This document shows, piece after piece, positions 1 to 5,134 of a stretch of 5,134 bases of DNA (its first letter is position 1; each line of letters starts with the position of its first letter). The DNA is from Abditibacteriota bacterium (lineage in GTDB: Bacteria; Armatimonadota; UBA5829): the NCBI GenBank assembly GCA_017958015.1, contig JAGDDM010000037.1, forward strand, positions 1-5,134. Direction: 5' to 3'. A program made the translations under genes and the position numbers. The notes under the pieces were generated by a model. It worked only from the letters and a program-made list of their open reading frames with translations. It made no database searches and was not told the origin of the DNA.

Positions 1-1
1 C

Positions 2-2245
2 GGAGCCAAAAACGACACCGTCAGATGCAGAGTCTCCGAGGGCGGGTCGAGCGTCTACGTCTCCCTTGAGTTTGAGCTTGACGGCGAGATATACAAGGTG
101 GAGCGGTCCATGTCCGGCAAGACGAACAAAGCGGACGCCTCCCTTTCCGTGGGCAGCATCGTTACCGCCACCTCCGTGAAGGAAGTTAACGAGAAGATTG
201 AAAACCTCTTCCGCATGGATTACCACGCCTTCTTCACCGGCTTTTTCACCAACCAAAAGGACATCGAGTTCATGGGGGGCAAAAACTCCACGGAACGGGT
301 GACCGAGATATGCAAAATGCTGGGCTACGAGCGTATAATCGACGCCCGAAAAAAGGCCAACGACGATTACAGACACGCCGTCAGCACCGTTAAGGCTTTG
401 GATGATATTATGGCCGACCCCGCGGAGATCGAAAAGGAAATCGCCGAGAAAAAAGCCGCTCTCGAGGAGTCGAAAAAGTCTTTGAAGACGGCGGAAGAGT
501 CTTACGAAAAGGCTAAGAAAGCGTTGGCGGAAGCGGAGCCGCGGAAAAAGGAAGCGGACGAGACGAAGAAACGCTACGACGAACTGGTAAGCGACGACAA
601 GGCGGCGGCGGCGAGGGAAGAGGTTCTTGAAACCGCCGTGAAGCAGGACGAGAAGCGTCTGAATGAGACGATTGCGGCGGAAAAGGAGCTTGAGCCCCTG
701 ATGCCCGATGTGAACCGTTTCGCCGACGCCAGGAGACGTCTTAAGGCCCTCGATTCGGCTAAAAAGAGTTACGATGAGTCCCTTCGCGTGGCGGAAGGAG
801 TGAGGAAAGACAGGGAACTGCTGGATAAGAAGCTGCCCCGGGCGGCGCAATTCGCGAAAAACGAGGCGGATTTGAAGGCATGCGAAGAGGTTTTGAAGAA
901 AGCGGAAGCGGAAGCCGCGGAAGCGGATAAAGCTCTGAAAGAAGCGCGGACGGAGTTTGACACCCGCCAAGCCGAAGCGAACACAAAGATAAAATCCCTG
1001 CAATCGGAAATCAACTCGGCGCGAAAGAAGATGAACGAAATTATCGCCGCCGGAAGAGACGGAATCTGTCCCACCTGCGAGCGGCCCCTGGGCGACGAAT
1101 ACGAAAAAGTCGTGGCGGATTTCGAGGCGCAGATTAAGGACAAAAGCGAGTCCGTCGAATCCCTTCGGAACGCGGATTACGGGGAAGTGGCCGAGAAGAT
1201 AAAGGCTGCCGACCGGTACAAATCCGCTAAAGACAACGCCCTCAGGGAAGCCGCCGACGCCGTGACATTCGCCAGAGGCGAGGTTAAAATCGGTAAGGAA
1301 TACGTTGAGGATTGCGATAAGCTGAAAGCGTCAATCGCCAAAAGCGAAGCCTCCGTGAAAGCCCTTGCGGGGGATTTCAATCCCGCCGAGTACGGCGAAG
1401 CCGAAAAGACCACGGAAGAATTGCAGGAGCTGTACGACAGAGCCAAGAATCTCCATTATAAGGCTGACGAAAAGGCGAAATCGGAACGGAAATTCAAAGA
1501 GACCCTGACAAATCTTGAGGAGATTAAGACGAAACGGGCCGGTATCGCCAAGGCACTGAAGGATTTGAACTTCGACGCCGAAGCATACGAGAAACTCACG
1601 GCGGAGCATAAGGCTCTGTCGGAGGATGTCCACGCCGCGGAGGTCGCTTTTGAGCGCGCCAAGGGCGACGTGAAAGCCTTTGAGGTTGCCTACAAGTCCG
1701 CCCTGGACAAGGAAAAGGAACTAAAAGAGAACGCCGCGAAGCTGGCGGAGGCCCGGAAAGAGAGTCTGTATCTGGACGAACTGCGGACTCGGTTCGACCG
1801 CTTCCGGGACGATTTGAACTCCCGAGCAAGGCCGGAGCTGGAAGATCACGCCGCCGAGTATCTGAAGATGATGACCGGCGAGCGCTACGACACTGTGGAG
1901 CTGGACGAGTATTACAACGCGGTGATAAGGTACGACGGCGAACCGCTGCCGGTTATATCCGGCGGCGAGAGCGACGTGCTGAACCTATCTCTGCGGCTTG
2001 GCATTTCCCAAATGATTACCGACAGGGCGGGGCACTCATTCTCTCTGCTGGTGCTTGATGAGATTTTCGGCTCCCTGGACGACGAGCGGAAGGCCAACGT
2101 GGTGGACGTTTTGCGGCACCTGCGGACCCGCTTTGAGCAGATTATCATCATCACCCACGTGGATTTGGTTCGGGACGCCGTGGACTGCGGCATTCAGGTC
2201 ACATTCGACAGAGAAAGCGGAACTTCGAGCCTGAAAGAAGCGTAG
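2..2245 (+). CDS. sbcC: SbcC/Rad50-type DNA-repair ATPase, 5' end cut off by window
   Basis: This is an SMC-like ATPase of the SbcC/Rad50 family. With the nuclease SbcD/Mre11 it clears hairpins and blocked ends from double-strand DNA breaks in the cytoplasm. The frame is open from base 2, giving 747 visible residues. The first GTG (98) is an internal Val, since family-like sequence (VYVSLEFELDGEIYKVER) precedes it. Numbered from base 2: a Q-loop region with Gln85 (TNQKDIEFM); a Lys/Glu/Ala-rich coiled-coil arm from about 110 to 345; a zinc hook CPTC with Cys356 and Cys359; a returning coil from about 365 to 600; the ABC signature SGGES from Ser653; Walker B VLDE (Asp686, Glu687); D-loop SLDD; and H-loop His719. 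Walker A and roughly the first 70 residues are missing. The two arms are about equal in length, as expected for a folded-back coil. The estimated full length of about 820 residues is shorter than E. coli SbcC (about 1,050). SbcD would be expected just upstream but is not visible. A plasmid or phage Rad50-like protein is a less likely alternative. Confidence 0.93.
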   Translation, partial: GAKNDTVRCRVSEGGSSVYVSLEFELDGEIYKVERSMSGKTNKADASLSVGSIVTATSVKEVNEKIENLFRMDYHAFFTGFFTNQKDIEFMGGKNSTERVTEICKMLGYERIIDARKKANDDYRHAVSTVKALDDIMADPAEIEKEIAEKKAALEESKKSLKTAEESYEKAKKALAEAEPRKKEADETKKRYDELVSDDKAAAAREEVLETAVKQDEKRLNETIAAEKELEPLMPDVNRFADARRRLKALDSAKKSYDESLRVAEGVRKDRELLDKKLPRAAQFAKNEADLKACEEVLKKAEAEAAEADKALKEARTEFDTRQAEANTKIKSLQSEINSARKKMNEIIAAGRDGICPTCERPLGDEYEKVVADFEAQIKDKSESVESLRNADYGEVAEKIKAADRYKSAKDNALREAADAVTFARGEVKIGKEYVEDCDKLKASIAKSEASVKALAGDFNPAEYGEAEKTTEELQELYDRAKNLHYKADEKAKSERKFKETLTNLEEIKTKRAGIAKALKDLNFDAEAYEKLTAEHKALSEDVHAAEVAFERAKGDVKAFEVAYKSALDKEKELKENAAKLAEARKESLYLDELRTRFDRFRDDLNSRARPELEDHAAEYLKMMTGERYDTVELDEYYNAVIRYDGEPLPVISGGESDVLNLSLRLGISQMITDRAGHSFSLLVLDEIFGSLDDERKANVVDVLRHLRTRFEQIIIITHVDLVRDAVDCGIQVTFDRESGTSSLKEA

Positions 2246-2253
2246 AATATCAT

Positions 2254-2293
2254 AAATCGGCCTCGTGTTGTGGGACATGGGGCCGGTTTTTTT
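2254..2293 (+). terminator. Rho-independent terminator after sbcC
   Basis: A 15-pair stem (2254-2268 with 2275-2289) closes on a six-base loop and runs into seven T (2287-2293). It begins nine bases after the sbcC stop codon. Three of the pairs are G-U type and become A-C mismatches on the other strand, so the hairpin is built for + strand RNA. It ends only 31 bases before the start of the next gene, so it may also act as a leader attenuator for that gene. Confidence 0.88.
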
Positions 2294-2310
2294 GCGTCTT
2301 TATACGGAGA

Positions 2311-2318
2311 AAGAGGTG
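2311..2318 (+). promoter_or_regulatory. Ribosome-binding site that selects the start of the first small membrane protein
   Basis: The run AAGAGGTG, continuing into AT, is almost a perfect complement of the 16S rRNA 3' end. Two in-frame ATG codons follow, at 2319 and 2325. The first abuts the Shine-Dalgarno core. The second is separated from it by six bases, a workable spacing, so the start is placed at 2325. A GTG start at 2265 would lie inside the terminator hairpin and is rejected. Confidence 0.75.
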
Positions 2319-2324
2319 ATGACA

Positions 2325-2564
2325 ATGAGCGATAACGACGATCTCAACAATTTGCTTGAGGGATTTCTCATCGGCGCCGCCTTGGTATTCCTGTGGCGGT
2401 CCGGTTGTCTTAAGGTTTTGCTGTTCATCGCCTTTATCGGATGGACGGAACAGCTTTTCATGAAGTGGTTCGGACGCGCCGCCGGAGACATCATTTGGTG
2501 CGTCGTCTGGGGACTTGTTTTCGTGATATGGCTTGTCTCCAAGTTCGGAAACCGGAGAGATTGA
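2325..2564 (+). CDS. Small two-helix membrane protein, unknown function (first of a pair)
   Basis: I do not recognise this 79-residue protein. It has a short acidic, polar N-terminus (SDNDDLNN), then hydrophobic stretches at about residues 11-23 and 29-41 separated by the basic patch WRSGCLK, and a second clear membrane segment at about 52-71, ending in a basic tail (NRRD). It could therefore have two or three helices. No signal peptide cleavage site, catalytic motif or metal site is visible. Its segment around residues 50-65 (AAGDIIWCVVWG) matches the next gene's product closely, so the two appear to be paralogues. It is followed 16 bases later by that gene on the same strand, implying co-transcription. 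GC is about 51% by hand count, below the flanking genes, but hydrophobic codons alone could explain that. A good ribosome-binding site supports that it is real. A toxin, holin-like or stress membrane peptide is possible but unsupported. Confidence 0.72.
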   Translation: MSDNDDLNNLLEGFLIGAALVFLWRSGCLKVLLFIAFIGWTEQLFMKWFGRAAGDIIWCVVWGLVFVIWLVSKFGNRRD

Positions 2565-2567
2565 GAG

Positions 2568-2576
2568 AAAGGGGTG
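2568..2576 (+). promoter_or_regulatory. Ribosome-binding site of the second small membrane protein
   Basis: AAAGGGGTG ends four bases before the ATG at 2581. It fits that start and not the in-frame TTG at 2533, which lies within the preceding gene and has no such signal. Confidence 0.7.
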
Positions 2577-2580
2577 GTCG

Positions 2581-2802
2581 ATGATTTTCCGCGACAAAAA
2601 AAGAACCCGGGCGGGATTCTGCGATAGCTGTTTTATGACAGCCCTTTTATTTGTATTCGTCGGTGTGTTCATCGGCAGCGGCGACTATCTCTGCGACAAG
2701 CTCGGTTATACGGCAGGGAACATTGTCTTCTGTATAATTTGGGGCATTATCGCGGCGGTGGCGATATTCATTTGGTGGCTGAACACGACCTGCGATAAAT
2801 GA
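2581..2802 (+). CDS. Small two-helix membrane protein, unknown function (second of a pair)
   Basis: This predicted protein has 73 residues and I do not recognise it. A strongly basic N-terminus (FRDKKRTR) precedes two hydrophobic segments at about residues 18-33 and 45-67. By the positive-inside rule this would place the N-terminus, and with two helices also the C-terminus, in the cytoplasm. It has five Cys, including a CDSC pair (14 and 17) at the first membrane boundary, Cys38 in the loop, Cys51 in helix 2 and Cys71 near the end. The CxxC could bind metal or form a disulfide, but nothing proves it. Helix 2 (TAGNIVFCIIWG) aligns with the preceding gene's product, and an IGxx(E/D)xLxxK stretch before it also lines up. 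The gene follows its partner by 16 bases and is followed by an intrinsic terminator, so the two make a compact unit. GC is about 48% by hand count, the lowest in the window. Confidence 0.72.
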   Translation: MIFRDKKRTRAGFCDSCFMTALLFVFVGVFIGSGDYLCDKLGYTAGNIVFCIIWGIIAAVAIFIWWLNTTCDK

Positions 2803-2810
2803 GACGGTTA

Positions 2811-2837
2811 AGGCGTCGCGAAAGCGGCGCCTATTTT
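2811..2837 (+). terminator. Intrinsic terminator with GAAA tetraloop, closing the small-gene unit
   Basis: A nine-pair stem (2811-2819 with 2824-2832) closes on a GAAA tetraloop and is followed by ATTTT (2833-2837). It lies eight bases after the second small gene. One G-U type pair (2816 with 2827) becomes a mismatch on the opposite strand. The minus-strand continuation (TAACCGTCTC) has no T tract, so this is mainly a + strand terminator. Its 3' arm overlaps the TAG stop of the converging rsmG. Confidence 0.82.
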
Positions 2838-3505
2838 ACAATGTCTTTGTATTCCCTGGGGAACCGTCGGGGCGTGGGCTTTTCTTTCGCCACTCTTACG
2901 ACAAGTCCTTTGCCCGCCGCTTCCGTGTGTGCCACCCGTCCGCCCAGAGTGCCGATCATAGGCTTTGCTTTGGCGATTTCCTCGCCCGCGGCGGCGGATT
3001 TCATGGCCACGAATGAGCCGCCGACTTTCACGAGGGGAAGGCACAGCTCGGCGAGGACTTTCATGTCCGCCACGGCCCGAGCCGTCACGAAGTCGAAGCT
3101 CTCCCGCAGTTTCGTCCGACCCGCTTCCTCCGCTCGCGCCCGCAGAGTTCGGGCGCCCTCAAGGCCCAAATCATCGATAACCGAGTCGATAAAGGCGAGC
3201 TTCTTTCCGGTGGAGTCCATGAGGGTGACGCTTAGGTCCGGGCGGGCAATCTTCAGAATCAGCCCCGGAAAGCCGGCGCCGCAGCCCACGTCGCAGAGAG
3301 AGGAACCCTCGTTCATTCTCACCGTGTCGAGAATCGAGAGACTGTCCAGAATGTGATCCGTGAGAATCGCCTCCGGGTCGGTGATGCGGGTGAGGTTTGT
3401 GTGGGCGTTTGTCTCCAGCATCATCTCTATGAAGCGGTCGACTTGCAGAGCCTGCTCGCGGCCCAGGTTCGATTCCGCCAAAAGCCTGTCTATGGGAATA
3501 ATCAT
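2831..3505 (-). CDS. rsmG: 16S rRNA (guanine-527 N7) methyltransferase RsmG (GidB)
   Basis: This cytoplasmic enzyme transfers a methyl group from S-adenosylmethionine to N7 of G527 in 16S rRNA, close to the ribosomal decoding centre. Loss of the enzyme is known to give low-level streptomycin resistance in several bacteria. The predicted 224 residues match the family's usual length. Visible hallmarks are NLTRITDPEAILTDHILDSL (37-56), the SAM-binding loop DVGCGAGFPG (72-81), the acidic residue ending the next strand in TLMDSTGKK (Asp97), TARAVADMKVLAELCLPL in the middle, and an FVAMKS strand. The basic ending PTPRRFPREYKD is also family-like. The ATG overlaps the mnmG stop in ATGA, and no strong Shine-Dalgarno is seen upstream, so translation is probably coupled to mnmG. 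The TAG stop sits in the arm of a hairpin belonging to the opposite transcript. The assignment is secure. Confidence 0.96.
   Translation of the reverse strand: MIIPIDRLLAESNLGREQALQVDRFIEMMLETNAHTNLTRITDPEAILTDHILDSLSILDTVRMNEGSSLCDVGCGAGFPGLILKIARPDLSVTLMDSTGKKLAFIDSVIDDLGLEGARTLRARAEEAGRTKLRESFDFVTARAVADMKVLAELCLPLVKVGGSFVAMKSAAAGEEIAKAKPMIGTLGGRVAHTEAAGKGLVVRVAKEKPTPRRFPREYKDIVK
3502..3505 (-). promoter_or_regulatory. ATGA stop/start overlap coupling mnmG to rsmG
   Basis: On the minus strand the mnmG stop TGA (3504-3502) shares bases with the rsmG ATG (3505-3503). The mRNA just upstream (GGTGGCGCTGAA) holds only a weak GGTGG as a possible ribosome-binding site. Re-initiation by ribosomes finishing mnmG is therefore the likely route to RsmG, keeping the two products in step. 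Confidence 0.85.
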
Positions 3506-5134
3506 TTCAGCGCCACCGCGATTACGGCTATGTCCGAGGGGGTTATGCCGGGCACCCGGGACGCCTGCCCAAGGGTCTCCGGCCGTATTTTTGTCAGTTT
3601 TTCCCGCGCTTCACGGGAGAGAGCCTTCACGGAGCCGTAGTCGAACCCCTCCGGCACCGCCATCCGCTCAAACTTCTCCGCCCGCTTCACCTGCAGCAGC
3701 TGCCGCTCGATGTAGCCGGCGTATTTAATTTGCAATTCAACTTCCTCCGCCACGTCCTCCGACGCCTTTCCCAATCCGGCGGCTTCCGCCACCTTGGCGA
3801 AAGTCATCTCCGGCCGCCGAATGAGTTCCTCGCATGTGGCCGAGCGGTTGTCGAGGGTAATTCCCAACTTCGTCAGAGTTTCCGTATCCGAAGGCTTAAC
3901 GCTTGTGATTGATGCCTTGTTCAGCATGTCCTCGATGGCGTTCCGCTTGGCGGTGAATTTCGCCGCCCGTTCGGGGGTGGCCAGACCTATCTCCATGGCG
4001 ATGGGTGTAAGGCGCAAATCCGCGCAGTCCTGCCGCAGGAGAAGCCGGTATTCCGCCCGGGAAGTGAGGAGCCGGTAGGGGTCGTTGACGCCTTTGGTGA
4101 CCAGGTCGTCGATGAGAACGCCGATGTAGCCCCGATCCCGGCCAATGACCACCGGCGGAAGATTGTCAAGTTTGCGGGAGGCGTTGATTGCCGCCATGAG
4201 ACCCTGAGCCGCCGCTTCCTCGTAGCCGGAGGTGCCGTTGATTTGACCCGCCATAAAGAGGCCCGGGACCCGCTTCGTCTCCAGTGAGGGCCGGAGCTGA
4301 GTAGGGGGCACGAAGTCGTACTCGATGGCGTAGCCGGGGCGGATCATCTCCATGTGCTCAAGGCCGGGAATGGTGCGCAGGAACGCAATCTGCAGGTGCT
4401 CCGGCAAACTGGTGGACATGCCCTGCACGTAGATTTCCTTGTTGTCGAAGCCTTCCTGCTCAAGGAAAACCTGATGCCGTTCCTTGTCCGGGAACTTCAC
4501 CAGCTTGTCCTCGATTGAGGGGCAGTAGCGGGGACCCACGCCCTCGATTCTGCCGCCGTACATGGCGGATTCCTCAAGGTTGTCCAGAATAATCTTTTTT
4601 GTTGCGTCGTTGGTGTAGGTGAGGTAGGCCGGCAGCAGGTCCGGGCGGTAGACTTTGCCGGACATGAAAGAGAAGGGACCCACGTCCTCCGAGGGCTGAA
4701 CCTCGCACTTGGAGTAGTCGATGCTGTCCTTGTGGATTCGGGCGGTGGTACCGGTCTTGAGCCGTCCCAGCTCAAAGCCCAATGAGGCCAGACTGTCGGA
4801 GAGCTTCTTCGCCGGAAACTCACCGGCTCTGCCCGCCTCGAAGCGGAGTCTGCCGATGTGGATGAGGCCCTTCAGGAACGTGCCGGTGGTGAGGATGACG
4901 CAGGGGGCGGTGTATTCGATTCCGGTTTGGACCTTCACCCCCCGAACGCCGTTTTCGCCGGTGAGAATCTCCTCGACTATGGCCTGCTTGACGCTTATAT
5001 TGGGAGTGTCCAGGAGTACCCGGCGCATGTATTCCTGATAGGCCCGCTTGTCGACCTGCGCACGCAGAGCGTGGACCGCCGGCCCCTTGCTTGTGTTCAG
5101 CATTCGGATGTGGGTGAGGGTGGCGTCCGCCGCC
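3502..5134 (-). CDS. mnmG: tRNA wobble-uridine modification enzyme MnmG (GidA), 5' end cut off by window
   Basis: MnmG is the FAD-dependent partner of the GTPase MnmE. Together they build the 5-carboxymethylaminomethyl (or aminomethyl) group on the wobble uridine (U34) of certain tRNAs, using methylene-tetrahydrofolate as carbon source. The frame is open to the window edge, giving 543 visible residues. The ATG at 5103 is the internal Met of HIRMLNTSKGPAV, not the start. About 75-85 N-terminal residues, with the GxGxxG FAD fold and the first active-site Cys, lie outside. Numbered from the edge, visible signatures are RMLNTSKGPAV (10-20); GRLKTGT followed by Thr130-Ala131 where Pro-Pro is usual; GPRYCPSIEDK with Cys204, equivalent to E. 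coli Cys277; RPGYAIEYDF; AGQINGTSGYEEAAAQG near 295-311; LTSRAEYRLLLRQDCADLRL; the C-terminal MnmE- and tRNA-binding helices with IKYAGYIERQ; and GQASRVPGITPSDI near the end. It precedes rsmG with an ATGA overlap, the usual order, and mnmE may lie upstream. The reading frame is intact throughout. Confidence 0.97.
   Translation of the reverse strand, partial: AADATLTHIRMLNTSKGPAVHALRAQVDKRAYQEYMRRVLLDTPNISVKQAIVEEILTGENGVRGVKVQTGIEYTAPCVILTTGTFLKGLIHIGRLRFEAGRAGEFPAKKLSDSLASLGFELGRLKTGTTARIHKDSIDYSKCEVQPSEDVGPFSFMSGKVYRPDLLPAYLTYTNDATKKIILDNLEESAMYGGRIEGVGPRYCPSIEDKLVKFPDKERHQVFLEQEGFDNKEIYVQGMSTSLPEHLQIAFLRTIPGLEHMEMIRPGYAIEYDFVPPTQLRPSLETKRVPGLFMAGQINGTSGYEEAAAQGLMAAINASRKLDNLPPVVIGRDRGYIGVLIDDLVTKGVNDPYRLLTSRAEYRLLLRQDCADLRLTPIAMEIGLATPERAAKFTAKRNAIEDMLNKASITSVKPSDTETLTKLGITLDNRSATCEELIRRPEMTFAKVAEAAGLGKASEDVAEEVELQIKYAGYIERQLLQVKRAEKFERMAVPEGFDYGSVKALSREAREKLTKIRPETLGQASRVPGITPSDIAVIAVALK

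Noticed and set aside
98..112. GTG at 98 or ATG at 110 as the true start of the SbcC-type gene
   Set aside because: The frame is open to the window edge, and the 32 residues before 98 look like the conserved SbcC strand region. A protein starting here would also lack Walker A, so the gene is simply cut by the window.
902..929. Short near-repeats of GCGGAAGC in sbcC
   Set aside because: They encode alternating Ala and Glu in the coiled coil (KKAEAEAAEADK). Codon use in a repetitive helix explains them; no separate DNA repeat is needed.
759..2193. Several minus-strand open frames of about 70-125 codons inside sbcC
   Set aside because: They lie antisense to a clearly coding, conserved coiled-coil protein, are low in complexity (Ser, Ala, Arg, Phe rich, the complement of Lys/Glu/Ala codons), and have no family signature.
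2250..2672. Minus-strand open frames over the two small membrane genes, the longest 140 codons
   Set aside because: They run across a terminator hairpin and both ribosome-binding sites of the + strand genes. Their products are polar and low-complexity, while the + strand frames give coherent membrane helices with good initiation signals.
2799..3356. A 185-codon + strand open frame opposite rsmG
   Set aside because: The opposite strand encodes an unambiguous RsmG with all expected motifs. The frame's composition (Ser, Arg, Pro, Ala rich) is typical of GC-rich antisense, and its first codon falls within the end of the preceding gene.
5101..5103. ATG at 5103 (minus strand) as the start of mnmG
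   Set aside because: It is the internal Met or Ile position of the conserved RMLNTSKGPAV block. The upstream codons (AADATLTHIR) are in frame, and the FAD-binding N-terminus must lie beyond the edge.

Overview
The window looks like ordinary bacterial chromosome of moderately high GC: roughly 55-60% in the large genes by spot hand counts, about 50% in the two small ones. There are four clear genes plus recognisable terminators, and no sign of a phage, plasmid, insertion sequence or CRISPR array. The strong ribosome-binding sites close to AGGAGGTG and the adjacent mnmG-rsmG pair would fit a Gram-positive-type lineage such as Clostridia or Negativicutes, or a relative such as Synergistota. This is only a guess, because none of the proteins is diagnostic and no RNA gene is present.

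Layout. The left half (2-2245, + strand) is most of an SbcC/Rad50-type ATPase. Its Walker A end lies outside the window; the Q-loop, coiled-coil arms, zinc hook, signature motif, Walker B, D-loop and H-loop are all visible. A strong intrinsic terminator follows at once (2254-2293). Next on the same strand come two small two-helix membrane proteins (2325-2564 and 2581-2802). They are unrecognised but resemble each other in their second helix, and each has its own good ribosome-binding site. A second hairpin terminator (2811-2837) closes this block. The right half is a convergent minus-strand unit: mnmG (5' end outside the window, 5134-3502), coupled by an ATGA overlap to rsmG (3505-2831). The rsmG stop codon lies inside the second terminator hairpin.

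How they work together. MnmG (with MnmE, not seen) modifies the tRNA wobble uridine, and RsmG methylates 16S rRNA; both act in translation fidelity and are commonly co-transcribed. SbcC would act with an SbcD nuclease, probably just upstream and outside the window, in processing DNA ends. The small membrane-protein pair has no evident link to either function and is the only uncharacterised element. No gap without a gene exceeds about 80 bases. I found no convincing new multi-gene system; the small paralogous pair and its leader are the most worthwhile things to follow up.
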